A stretch of 64,000 nt of DNA from RYN-230 sp963711705 (GCA_963711705.1 CAVQFM010000009.1:1-64000); one strand, 5' to 3'; shown: positions 8,853 to 17,055, counted from the first letter of the stretch. The notes: generated by a model from the sequence alone, not told the origin. Made by a program: numbers and translations.

Positions 8853-9926
8853 TTGTCGTGGGTCGAGGACAGCGAGATTCCGACCGAGAGGCTATTGGAG
8901 AGGCATGGCGACGTTTCAGCCTGGTGCCGCCAAGTGTTGCCGACTCCGCCGCGCGCCCGGTACCTCAACTGCCTCGGGCCGGAAAGCGTCGGCCTTGCCA
9001 TGACGGGGCCGCCACTTCCTGACGACGTGCGAGAGGATCTCATGCTGCCGTTCGGCCCGATCTCTGATGAGGCCGGCCGGGACGTCATTCTGTCGAGCGA
9101 CCACGCGGACGCGGTTCTCGCCTACTGCCATGCCATGGGGTCGAAGTTCGGTTCTCCTGACTACCTGCGCTACCTCTACGGCTTGGCGGTCAACAAGGCG
9201 CTCCTGTCGGGGTACCTGATGACGCAACGTGCACTGCGGGAGACGACTCCACACGCCGTTGCCGAGGAAACCGCCCGCACAGCCCTTAAGCTCCTGTCGG
9301 GCCTTGACGGCGGCCGTGAAGAAGAAGAAGAAGAAGAAGAAGAAGAAGAAGAAGGCCGGAGCGTGCTCGACATATTCGCCGGCATTGGCCAGATGGCCTA
9401 CTCCTACGCGAAAGCGGGCTGCCACGTCCAAGCGGTCGACAACGATCGCACGACGGTCGACGTCGCAGTGCACAACATGGCACTCGCCGGTCTGGCCAGC
9501 GTCGTCGAATACCATCTGGCCGATGGGCCCGTGACGCTGGCCTCCGCCGTCAATACGGGCCGGAGGTTCTCGATCGTTCATCTCGATCCGCCATGGCGAG
9601 GAACCTATCAATACGACCTGACCCGGCCATTCATGCTCGAGGATCTCGATGTAGACGTGCAAGAACTCGTCAGGCTGGGCCTCGAGGGCGCCCGTGTCGT
9701 CGTACTAAACCTGCCGCACAATGCCTTGCCGTCGCAGATCGGTGATCTCGCCGCCCTCGCCGGATGCAACGCTCTGGTTCAGTACCAATATGTCTCGGAC
9801 TTTCCGGCCTCCTTCGGCCAGGCACCTGCCTACTTCTTCGGCCGGTCAGGGGGCGGTCAAGGCGGGACAGCCGGCTACCAGGAGCGACATCAAAGGCTGA
9901 CAGTCGATGGACAGCGAGTCAACTAG
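8853..9926 (+). CDS. TGS1-like class I SAM-dependent methyltransferase with poly-glutamate insert
   Basis: The protein is 357 residues from TTG 8853. The C-terminal half is a class I methyltransferase: motif I VLDIFAGIGQMAYSYAKAG, the acidic post-I loop VQAVDNDRTTVDVAVHNM, and motif IV IVHLDPPWRGTY (DPPW, as in RNA cap guanine-N2 and other N-methyltransferases). The N-terminal 150 residues are unassigned. Residues 156-167 are twelve consecutive glutamates encoded by a pure GAA tract between the two parts. Its substrate (RNA, DNA or small molecule) cannot be told. It lies 83 bases before the cyclase-CNB-TIR gene on the same strand, so an operon is plausible. The start is uncertain because the IS481 copy ends about 70 bases upstream and may have removed the original 5' end. 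Confidence 0.72.
   Translation: MSWVEDSEIPTERLLERHGDVSAWCRQVLPTPPRARYLNCLGPESVGLAMTGPPLPDDVREDLMLPFGPISDEAGRDVILSSDHADAVLAYCHAMGSKFGSPDYLRYLYGLAVNKALLSGYLMTQRALRETTPHAVAEETARTALKLLSGLDGGREEEEEEEEEEEEGRSVLDIFAGIGQMAYSYAKAGCHVQAVDNDRTTVDVAVHNMALAGLASVVEYHLADGPVTLASAVNTGRRFSIVHLDPPWRGTYQYDLTRPFMLEDLDVDVQELVRLGLEGARVVVLNLPHNALPSQIGDLAALAGCNALVQYQYVSDFPASFGQAPAYFFGRSGGGQGGTAGYQERHQRLTVDGQRVN
9318..9353 (+). repeat. Perfect (GAA)12 trinucleotide microsatellite
   Basis: Thirty-six bases of pure GAA lie in frame within the methyltransferase gene. In a genome that overwhelmingly uses GAG, twelve identical GAA codons are striking. Slippage would add or remove glutamates without shifting the frame. Confidence 0.95.
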
Positions 9927-10009
9927 ATCGGGCCATGAGTGGTGTCGGCCCAAGAGGAGTCGCAGGCACTCTGACGCGCTGCGGCTCTCTCCTATCGTGA
10001 GGTGAAGTC

Positions 10010-12085
10010 GTGACCGAACTAAATTCGAAGGAGCTGCAGAGCCAAGAATACTGCTTCGTTTCGTGCGATATCAGCGGTCATAGCTTTGACAGCGATCTAC
10101 ATCTCCAAATCGAACGGGTCTACGACCTGAACAAACTCGTAGGTCGCGTACTCGAGTCGCCCGCAGGTAAAGGAGCGATCTGGGCATCGGGAGGAGACGG
10201 CGGTCACCTCGCGTTGCCATCCAGCTCCGCTGCCGCGACGGCGCTCGAACTTCTCGCAGCGCTGCACGACTGGGCGACGAAGACGAATGTTCCTCTCCGA
10301 TTGGCCGCACACGTCGGATCCGCAGTGGCGATTCGCGGAGCCGATGGACGGGCCCAGCTCGTCGGTGAAGGCATCAACATGTGCGGCCATCTTCTCGACT
10401 TCGGCTCGAACAGCGCGGTCCTCGTGTCGCAAAGCTTCCGGCTGTTCATCGAGCGCGCCGAGATGTTGGCGGTCCGTTTCGCCGGGCCGATGCAGGTCTA
10501 CATGAAGCAACGGATGCCAGATTCCGTCTACCTTCTCTCGGTTCCGGGCCGGTTCACCTCTGAATGGGGTGACTCGAGGCGCGCAGAACAGGAGCTGCTC
10601 CAGAAGACCAAGAAGGACCTAGCGGCCCTCGATATGGGAGATACGGCGTCGGCCGAGCACATGCGCATCTCGCACTCTGCGAATCTGCCTAACGACAGCG
10701 GTCTCAAAGGCATCCTCACATGGAAACTGGTCTACCACGCCAAGCGGCTCCTACAGGCGAACACATCTGATCGTCTCGCACGTACGACACTCGAGGATGT
10801 CGCTTTGCGAGAGGATCTCCCAGAGCTCTTCCGAGGGTGGGACCCCACCGTGTTCACCCGCTTCGTTCAGATGGCAGAGCTTGTCGAGCGCCGCCACGGC
10901 GAGACGTTCTGTCGCGATGGCGACGAGGGTGACGCCATGTTCGTGGTGTTGACTGGCCAAATTGGCGTCGCTTCTGGCCCCTCGGACGTCGAGCAGCGCT
11001 TGGATCTGCGCGTCCCGGCAGGCGTCATCCTTGGTGAGCTGGCGGTCCTGCTCAGGGGCAACCGGACGGCGACGCTCCAGGCCGTCGGGGATACGTCCGC
11101 TTTGTCATTTAACTACGAGCAATGTCGCAATTTCTTGGACGAGGCCACGTCGACGAGGACGGTACAGGCGAGATTCGACACGCTCTTCGACCTCCGCTTG
11201 TCGGAGTTCGTCTGCAACCACTGTCCGAGCCTCGTCGGGATGGATCGCTCCGGCCCCTTGTCCTTTATGCCAACGGCTCGTCTCAGGCGGTACATCACGA
11301 ATTCGCTATCTCGACTCGAACTCGAGCCAGGAGCGGAGCTGTCTCCGATGTCACCCGACGTGGCCAGGCCAGGCCTCTACGTTCTGGCGCGTGGCGAACT
11401 GAGGAGTAGGGGCGTGACGGTATCAACTCATCAGGACCTGCCGATCGTCTATGCGGATCTCGGGAACGAATTCGTTCACATGGATCAAGAGTTCCTCGTG
11501 AGCCGACCCGGGGCAACTATCTTGCACATCGATGCCGACGTCTTTGATCGCCTCGACGATGAACGCGATGGCAGCCTCGTGGAACAGGTCGCCGACGCCG
11601 TAAAGCGTTCACTCGTCAGCCATTACCAGTTCGATGTGTTCATAAGCTACAACAAGCGGGACTTCGAGCTGGCGGAATACCTGAAATCGGGTTTCGAGGA
11701 CGCCGGACTACGCGTCTTCATGGATGTCCCGACCACTGGGATGCATTTCAGGCCAGTCCTCAAAAGCGCGCTGCTGACCTCTCTCGCCTTTGTACCGATC
11801 ATCACCAGTCATGTCGAAGGTTCGAATCGCGGCGAGGTGCGCAGCTGGGTAGAGCGCGAGGTGGCATTTCGGCACGCCGCATTCAACGGCGAGCCGAACA
11901 TGTTCCCGATACGCACCGAAGGAGGGGACATCGGCATCGTGCCCGATGTGACATACTTCGACGCTGCCGGCCGGAGTGACAGTAAGATCGTAGCCAAGGT
12001 GGTTGAGGCGGTTAAGGATCGCCCGGCCCCGGTGCCGTTTGCCACTCGCCGCCTGGTCGATCCGCTTGAGTTCGAATCCCCATAG
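10010..12085 (+). CDS. Three-domain protein: nucleotide cyclase-like + cyclic-nucleotide-binding + TIR
   Basis: The protein is 691 residues from GTG 10010 (GAGGTG upstream). Residues 1-175 match a class III cyclase domain: metal-site D20 in CDISGH, D63 in SGGDGGHLA, and G-x-G-x-N (N123). The usual transition-state arginine four residues later is H127, and the base-selecting lysine before D63 is absent. Residues about 280-375 form a cNMP-binding domain with the phosphate-binding cassette GELAVLLRGNRTAT (E343, R352). From residue 541 a TIR domain begins (FDVFISYNKRDFELAEYLK) with the catalytic-type WVEREV glutamate. In Pycsar defence, a separate cyclase makes cCMP or cUMP that activates a CNB-TIR effector. 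Here both parts share one chain. The inferred role is abortive anti-phage defence by NAD depletion. Cyclase activity is uncertain given the missing residues. Confidence 0.85.
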   Translation: MTELNSKELQSQEYCFVSCDISGHSFDSDLHLQIERVYDLNKLVGRVLESPAGKGAIWASGGDGGHLALPSSSAAATALELLAALHDWATKTNVPLRLAAHVGSAVAIRGADGRAQLVGEGINMCGHLLDFGSNSAVLVSQSFRLFIERAEMLAVRFAGPMQVYMKQRMPDSVYLLSVPGRFTSEWGDSRRAEQELLQKTKKDLAALDMGDTASAEHMRISHSANLPNDSGLKGILTWKLVYHAKRLLQANTSDRLARTTLEDVALREDLPELFRGWDPTVFTRFVQMAELVERRHGETFCRDGDEGDAMFVVLTGQIGVASGPSDVEQRLDLRVPAGVILGELAVLLRGNRTATLQAVGDTSALSFNYEQCRNFLDEATSTRTVQARFDTLFDLRLSEFVCNHCPSLVGMDRSGPLSFMPTARLRRYITNSLSRLELEPGAELSPMSPDVARPGLYVLARGELRSRGVTVSTHQDLPIVYADLGNEFVHMDQEFLVSRPGATILHIDADVFDRLDDERDGSLVEQVADAVKRSLVSHYQFDVFISYNKRDFELAEYLKSGFEDAGLRVFMDVPTTGMHFRPVLKSALLTSLAFVPIITSHVEGSNRGEVRSWVEREVAFRHAAFNGEPNMFPIRTEGGDIGIVPDVTYFDAAGRSDSKIVAKVVEAVKDRPAPVPFATRRLVDPLEFESP

Positions 12086-12093
12086 AGCTGACG

Positions 12094-12150
12094 ATGCTGG
12101 CTACGAAATTCACCGATCTGATCGGATGCGAGGTGCATCTCGGGGCTTGA
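12094..12150 (+). pseudogene. Possible nitronate monooxygenase N-terminal stub
   Basis: Eighteen codons, MLATKFTDLIGCEVHLGA and stop, resemble the first residues of 2-nitropropane dioxygenase/nitronate monooxygenases (MLxTxFTELxGCxxPI). No continuation is seen. The stretch is too short to be sure. Confidence 0.3.
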
Positions 12151-12525
12151 ATCAGTCCATCCTGGAGATCAAGGCGGGGGCGGGTACGTGGAGCTAGGTG
12201 GCGCACTCACCACCGGCCTCGAGGAAGCCTGCCTGGTACACGCCAGGACACCAGCTAGATCGACTGATCAGCCAGGCTCATCCGTCACGCAGAGCGGGAC
12301 TGCGGGTAACTGTCTTCATGGCGTTCCCTTGTCCTGCTCCGGCCACCTCATCTAGTGCGCCCACTGCGGGGGGCGTCGCACGGATCGGATTCGCCGGCGT
12401 AGGCGCGGCACCCGCTCGCAAGGGATCGACGCTCATCAGGAAGACGGACGGGACTAAGATCAGTGTTCCAGGTGCTTTGGGGAGATTGATTAAGAGCGCC
12501 AGTGGTAGCCACTTAAGGAGGCAGC
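12151..12525. other. Non-coding stretch
   Basis: No gene is recognised. Base composition begins to fall toward the HIT gene from about 12450. Confidence 0.45.
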
Positions 12526-12963
12526 TTGAACGAGTCAGTGCAAGAATGCGAGTTTTGTAAAATTGCAGCAGGCTATGCGCCTGCACGAGTAGTTTGCTCA
12601 GGTGAAGACACTCTCGCTTTCTTCCCACTAAAGCCAATCACTCCCGGCCATACGCTCGTTATTCCTAAGGTGCACATCAAGGACATATGGTCACTTGACC
12701 CCATCATGGCTACAACGATCACAAAGTCGGTTCTCACCATGGCCCAGGCTTTGAAGACTTCACTACACCCGGATGGCCTCAACATCATTAACTCGGCAGG
12801 GGAAGCAGCAAGCCAAACTATTTTTCACCTACACGTTCACTTGGTGCCACGGTGGCAAAGAGATCATATAGGTAACATCTGGCCGCCTAGCAAACCATGG
12901 TCAGAAGAAATTGTGAACGAAACGGCCGATTTGCTGAGGGCCGCATGTACTGGCTTGGCATGA
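12526..12963 (+). CDS. HIT-family (histidine triad) protein
   Basis: The protein is 145 residues from TTG 12526, directly after an AAGGAGG site. It starts with a zinc-finger-like CEFCKI and contains FFPLKPITPGHTLVIPK. It ends in the catalytic histidine triad HLHVHLVPRW, where the middle histidine forms the nucleotidyl intermediate. HIT enzymes hydrolyse nucleoside phosphoramidates or dinucleotides. The gene is markedly more AT-rich than most of the window (many AAA, TTT and ATT codons), which indicates recent transfer together with the next two genes. Whether it works with them is unknown. Confidence 0.88.
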   Translation: MNESVQECEFCKIAAGYAPARVVCSGEDTLAFFPLKPITPGHTLVIPKVHIKDIWSLDPIMATTITKSVLTMAQALKTSLHPDGLNIINSAGEAASQTIFHLHVHLVPRWQRDHIGNIWPPSKPWSEEIVNETADLLRAACTGLA

Positions 12964-13397
12964 TGGACGAAACTGGCAATGAAGATCACTATACCTGCGG
13001 CCAGGAGAACGCCGTAAAAGACCCTAAGCGTAGCTGAGAATATCACCTTCGGCCAGGCGGTATACGAGTCTTTGGAATAACTCCTCACGTCCATCGAGAA
13101 CAATTCGACTGAGCTGCCTGGGATCCGTGCATCGTCATACAGATGGCGATACAAGCGCTCTTGACGTAGGAAATATGCATCCAACCACCAGAAGGCAAGG
13201 GCGGGCATTAGGCCTACCAATGCGATCCATGGGTTAAGATGATTTACGGCGAACCCGTACAATGCGCCAGATACTGTAAGTGCCCACCCTTTCGCAACGA
13301 ATGAATCAGTGGCAAGCCTAGAAATTACACCTTGAATGAACTCAAGATGCTTCATCCGTGCATCCGTTATTGGAGGTTCCAAGCTATGCTCAGTCAA
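12864..13397 (-). CDS. Membrane protein associated with TIR-like genes
   Basis: The protein is 177 residues from TTG 13397. The N-terminal part (MKHLEFIQGVISRLATDSF) is followed by two closely spaced membrane segments (GWALTVSGALYGFAV and WIALVGLMPALAFWWLDAYF). A soluble stretch with the RLYRHLYDD motif follows, and then a last segment VFYGVLLAAGIVIFIASFV. Proteins of this form are commonly found next to DUF1863/ThsB-like TIR genes, and that is the next gene here on the same strand. A role as membrane-acting effector or partner is inferred. The 3' end overlaps the convergent HIT gene by 100 bases, so its C-terminus may not be original. Confidence 0.7.
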   Translation of the reverse strand: MTEHSLEPPITDARMKHLEFIQGVISRLATDSFVAKGWALTVSGALYGFAVNHLNPWIALVGLMPALAFWWLDAYFLRQERLYRHLYDDARIPGSSVELFSMDVRSYSKDSYTAWPKVIFSATLRVFYGVLLAAGIVIFIASFVHHAKPVHAALSKSAVSFTISSDHGLLGGQMLPI

Positions 13398-13446
13398 CCT
13401 TCATCACCCCCCTTTTGTGGCAAGAAGATGCCCTTCTCAGCTGTCA

Positions 13447-13866
13447 CTAATGCTGATTCCTTATAGTAATTGCTTCGTCTATCCAGCTTCCCAGATTCGC
13501 CTTTATGTGATCATAAACGAGAGTGCTTACTGTGTGGGGAGGATTGTAAGCATCGACAATATCCGACATATTCTGATTGCCCACAGTCAGATAGTTGAAC
13601 GGATTCTTTCCCATAGTTGACTGACGACCACTGTGATCCTTCAAGTTATGCACATAAACTCCCAGTACTCCCCTACGCGAGTTCCAGGCTTTTTCGATCT
13701 CGTAGTTGATCCACTTCCGGCCTGCTGTCTGGCTGCCAATGAGCACTATGGCACACGGTTTCCCTCGCATCTGATCATCAATCCAAGATTTGATCGCACG
13801 GTCTCCACCTCTAGTTATAGATTCCCAATCATTATCGGAGACGGATTGATTTCCCTCTATGACGCC
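13447..13866 (-). pseudogene. ThsB-like TIR (DUF1863/MTH538) protein, 5'-truncated
   Basis: The minus-strand frame reads GVIEGNQSVSDNDWESITRG, then AIKSWIDDQMRGKPCAIVLI, GSQTAGRKWINYEIEKAWNS and RRGVLGVYVHNLKD, ending at 13447. This is the ThsB-type TIR-like fold that, in Thoeris systems, senses infection and makes an ADP-ribose-type signal. The W-I-N-Y-E-I segment carries the expected catalytic-type glutamate. The normal start (about 30-35 residues) is missing: before GVIEG the frame runs into antisense integrase sequence. The break is at about 13860-13870. It is AT-rich like its neighbours. It was presumably functional with the adjacent membrane gene before truncation. Confidence 0.78.
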
Positions 13867-13869
13867 CAG

Positions 13870-14323
13870 CAGATCCAGCGCATCCGCGGCGAGCTCGTCC
13901 TCGGCCCGGTCAAGACCCCCGCCGGGCGCCGCACGCTTCCGCCGCTGGATCCCGCCCGCCAGGCTCTCAAGGTCCCGGCCGAACGTCAGGCCAGCTACCG
14001 GGCCGACATGGGCTCTGCCTGGCCGCCAACCGCTCTTGGTGTTCACCACCCGGACCGGGCGGCCGATCGAGCCGCGCAACCTGGTTCGCTCCTTCCGGCG
14101 CATCTGCTACGACAACAAGATCAGGATCATCACGGTCCATCACCTGCGGCACATTGTCGCCTCACTCCTGAAGGACCTCCACGTGCCGCCCCGCGATGCC
14201 CAGGTCATTCTCGGCCACGCGAGGATCAGCACCACCCTTGAGATCTACACCGACGCAGGCGACGCGGCCCAGCGGGACGCTCTCACCCGGCTGCATGGCC
14301 TCCTCGACGGGGCCGAGGACTGA
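13870..14323 (+). pseudogene. Tyrosine integrase, C-terminal remnant with frameshift
   Basis: The first part reads QRIRGELVLGPVKTPAGRRT, and after a frameshift near 14025 it continues LVFTTRTGRPIEPRNLVRSF. Then come HHLRH (second catalytic arginine with histidines), VILGHARISTTLEIYTDA (H and the nucleophilic tyrosine), and stop TGA at 14321-14323. The first catalytic arginine box and everything before it are absent, so it cannot be active. It lies 63 bases from a truncated tRNA-Ala, the usual place for an element integrase beside its att site. Its front was replaced by ThsB-like sequence. Confidence 0.85.
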
Positions 14324-14386
14324 TCCGTTGCTACACAACGTAGCTACAAACGGGCGATTTGGGATCTTGGGTGATGATGTTTCCCC

Positions 14387-14434
14387 TGGTGGAGCTACGG
14401 GGATTCGAACCCCGGACCTCTTGCATGCCATGCA
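14387..14434 (-). other. Truncated tRNA-Ala(GGC) 3' segment, att-like site (right end of islet)
   Basis: The minus strand shows the tRNA 3' half including an encoded CCA end (14387-14389), T arm, variable region, anticodon loop with GGC and four bases of the 5' anticodon stem. It then diverges. The intact tRNA at 41629-41701 and the copy at 5761 lack the CCA, so this copy came with a mobile element. It lies just downstream of the integrase remnant. Confidence 0.75.
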
Positions 14435-14539
14435 GGCTCGAACCGTTGCTGAATGTGGCCAGATGTTGCTCTGCATGCCGTTCACCTGCGGCAACTCTGG
14501 CTGGATGTGGCCTGGTGTCGCCTGGTGCCTGGCGTCGTT

Positions 14540-14558
14540 GGCTCCCGACTTGGCTCCC
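14540..14558 (+). repeat. Paired GGCTCCC motif, second occurrence
   Basis: Heptamers begin at 14540 and 14552, the same 12-base period as at 5704 and 41440. It lies 106 bases from the tRNA remnant. Confidence 0.4.
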
Positions 14559-14819
14559 AGCAATATCGTTAGCCTAGCTAACATTCCATCGGATCGAACA
14601 CTTGATGATCTTATGCCCATCCCTGCGACGCGCCAGCGCGCTGGGCGTGCCGCACCGGCGTCTGTTCCTCAATGGGCAGTGCGGCGAGGCAGCCTGGTGG
14701 TTCCCTGCGCCGCTTCCTGACAGACTCTGAATGGCCCGCTTTCATGAGCTTGCGAGAGACATGGTCTTTCCTGACCCCAGGCTGGGGGTTGCGGGCGGGG
14801 CGAGATGAGGAGGCCTGAC

Positions 14820-16313
14820 GTGGCTCACGGCGATGCAGATGCTGGCCAGCTGACCCCCCGGTCGACCTTCTATGACATGGGCAGGTTCGGCCGGTTGTTC
14901 CCGGCGCTGCCGCCATTTTCGGCCGACGTGCCGCTGATCCGCGACGCGCTCAGCGAGCTGGGGGCCGCGGGGGGGCCGATGGACGCCCAGGATGACCTGT
15001 CCGACCCGGTCACGCTGATCACGGACCCGGCGAAAAGCGCGCACAACCCAGACAACCCCACGCTGACCGCCGGGTTCACCTTCCTGGGCCAGTTCCTGGA
15101 CCACGACATGACCTTCGATCCCACATCGAGCCTGGCCCGGGCCCAGGACCCCGAGTCGATCCGCAACTTCCGGATTCCCGCGCTCGACCTGGACAGCGTG
15201 TACGGCGGCGGGCCAGCGGTGTCTCCCCACCTGTACGACCAGAACGTGGACGGCGGACGGACCACCTTCCTGACCGAGGAGATCCCCGGGTCGGCCGCGG
15301 TCTCCATCGACGGCAACACGCGGCGGGACCTGCCCCGCAACAGCCAGGCAGTGGCGCTGATAGCCGATCCGCGCAACGACGAGAACATGATGGTGGCCGG
15401 GCTCCAGCAGGCGCTGCTCCGCTTCCACAACCAGGTGTATCTCGATGTGGCGGCGGACCTAGGCACCGCGTACACGGTGGACGAGACGTTCGCCGAGGCA
15501 CAACGGGTAGTGCGCTGGCACTACCAGTGGATGGTGCTGCATGAATTCCTGCCCAGGACAGTAGGCCAGGCGACGGCGCAAGACGTCCTGAACAACGGGC
15601 TGAAGTTCTTCGACTGGCGTAACAACCCGTATATCCCGGTCGAGTTTTCCGTCGGTGCGTACCGTTTCGGGCACTCTCAGGTGCGGCCGAGTTACCGCGC
15701 CAATTTCGGGACCAGTACGACCGACCTCACCCAGCAGTTCTTCGCCTTGTTGTTCAAGCCCGGCGCGACCAATCCGGCCGATCCCGATGACCTGCGCGGC
15801 GGCCGGCGGGCGCCCCGCAGGTTCATTGACTGGCAGACCTTCTTCGACTTCGGCGACGGCCGGGTGCGGCGGAACAAGAAGATCGACACCACGCTGTCGT
15901 CGGTGCTGTTCGACCTGCTGGGCCAGGCTCCGGGAACCCCGACCTCCCTGGCCACCAGGAACCTGCTGCGTAACCTCACCATGGAGGTGCCTTCCGGGCA
16001 GAGCATCGCCGGCGCGATGTCGCTGCCTCCACTGGCCCCAGGCGATCTGTCCGACCTGCAGCCACTGAACCTGCACAACCGCACCCCGCTGTGGTTCTAC
16101 ATCCTGCGCGAGGCCCAGATCACCGCCAACGGCGAACATCTCGGACCGGTGGGCGGACGCATCGTCGCCGAAGTCATCTACGGCCTGATCCAAGGCGACA
16201 GCCAGTCCTACCTCGGCCAAGACCCGCAATGGACACCCACCTACGGCACGGCCGGCACCTTCACCATCGTGGACCTGCTCACCAAGTCAGGCATCGTCGC
16301 AACGCTGACCTAA
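14820..16313 (+). CDS. Animal-type haem peroxidase (peroxidase-cyclooxygenase superfamily)
   Basis: The protein is 497 residues from GTG 14820, which follows AGGAGG by six bases (ATG 14805 is also in frame). Haem peroxidase motifs are in order: distal-site TFLGQFLDHDMTFD (Q, D, H), ALDLDSVYGGGP, the RNDENMMVAGLQQALLRFHN helix with arginine and glutamate, and the proximal-histidine region YRFGHSQVRPSY. No signal peptide is visible, so it is probably cytoplasmic. The family uses hydrogen peroxide to oxidise halides or organic substrates. It stands alone, just right of the defence islet, with a DinB-like gene following. It looks intact. Confidence 0.9.
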   Translation: MAHGDADAGQLTPRSTFYDMGRFGRLFPALPPFSADVPLIRDALSELGAAGGPMDAQDDLSDPVTLITDPAKSAHNPDNPTLTAGFTFLGQFLDHDMTFDPTSSLARAQDPESIRNFRIPALDLDSVYGGGPAVSPHLYDQNVDGGRTTFLTEEIPGSAAVSIDGNTRRDLPRNSQAVALIADPRNDENMMVAGLQQALLRFHNQVYLDVAADLGTAYTVDETFAEAQRVVRWHYQWMVLHEFLPRTVGQATAQDVLNNGLKFFDWRNNPYIPVEFSVGAYRFGHSQVRPSYRANFGTSTTDLTQQFFALLFKPGATNPADPDDLRGGRRAPRRFIDWQTFFDFGDGRVRRNKKIDTTLSSVLFDLLGQAPGTPTSLATRNLLRNLTMEVPSGQSIAGAMSLPPLAPGDLSDLQPLNLHNRTPLWFYILREAQITANGEHLGPVGGRIVAEVIYGLIQGDSQSYLGQDPQWTPTYGTAGTFTIVDLLTKSGIVATLT

Positions 16314-16404
16314 CGATCTTCAATTGCGGAAGTTACGGCTCTGGTAGCAGCGGGTCTGCTGCGGTATGCCAGATGAGCGCGCAAAGCACAGAGAGGAGCC
16401 AGCC

Positions 16405-16908
16405 ATGACGCAGCCCGCCACGAGTAACCAGGCCACGGACCTCATGGGCTACCTGACCAAGCAGCGCAAGCACGTGCTGGGCATCCTGGAGGACCTACCT
16501 GAGGAGGCGATGCGCCGCCCCGTGCTGCCGACCGGCTGGACCTGCGCCGGGCTGGTCCAGCACCTGGCCTTGGACGTCGAGCGGTTCTGGTTCCGCCAGG
16601 TCATGACCGGTGAGCAGGTCGAGCTGGACGAGTTCGGCGATGACGGCTGGCAGGTGCGCCCCGAGGTGTCGGCCGCGGCCGTACTGGACCTGTACCGGCG
16701 CGAGATAGAGGTGGCCGACAAGATCATCACCGCCACCTCGCTGGAAGCCCCGCCCGCCTGGTCGCCGGACTTCTTCCCGCCCAGTTTCCACCTGGAGAAC
16801 CTGCGGCAGGTCCTGTTGCATGTGATCGCAGAAACCGCCTGCCATGCCGGTCACCTGGACGCCGCCCGTGAACTCATCGACGGCCAGACCTGGCTCATCC
16901 TCACCTGA
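16405..16908 (+). CDS. DinB-like (DUF664) protein
   Basis: The protein is 167 residues from ATG 16405 (GAGAGGAG upstream). It has the four-helix DinB/DUF664 pattern with metal-ligand histidines: CAGLVQHLALDVERFWF in the first part and HVIAETACHAGHLDAARELI at the end. Members of this superfamily are often thiol S-transferases (for example mycothiol- or bacillithiol-dependent) or of unknown function. The substrate cannot be told. It may be transcribed with the peroxidase gene, 91 bases upstream. Confidence 0.88.
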   Translation: MTQPATSNQATDLMGYLTKQRKHVLGILEDLPEEAMRRPVLPTGWTCAGLVQHLALDVERFWFRQVMTGEQVELDEFGDDGWQVRPEVSAAAVLDLYRREIEVADKIITATSLEAPPAWSPDFFPPSFHLENLRQVLLHVIAETACHAGHLDAARELIDGQTWLILT

Positions 16909-17055
16909 CAAAACGGGGCGGCCCGGCATGCTCGACCGGTTCCTCGCCAGCACCAAGCTTGACTTCAACCTCTTCTGTAACCCCCACCATTAAGGATCAT
17001 TAGCTTAGTCGGGCGCTGGCAGGCCTGGGGTGCGCACTGCCCGGGCCGGGAGGGC

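Noticed and set aside
9176..9534. Open frames with runs of serine, phenylalanine, lysine or leucine across 9318-9353
   Set aside because: They are other-frame readings of the GAA repeat inside the methyltransferase gene.
12864..12963. The 100-base overlap as evidence that the HIT or membrane gene is false
   Set aside because: Both proteins have clear features outside the overlap. A rearranged 3' end of the membrane gene is the simpler explanation.
5760..14500. Small open frames containing MACKRSAVRARLAP and ACKRSGVRIPVAPP strings
   Set aside because: These are translations of the tRNA-Ala fragments and not proteins.
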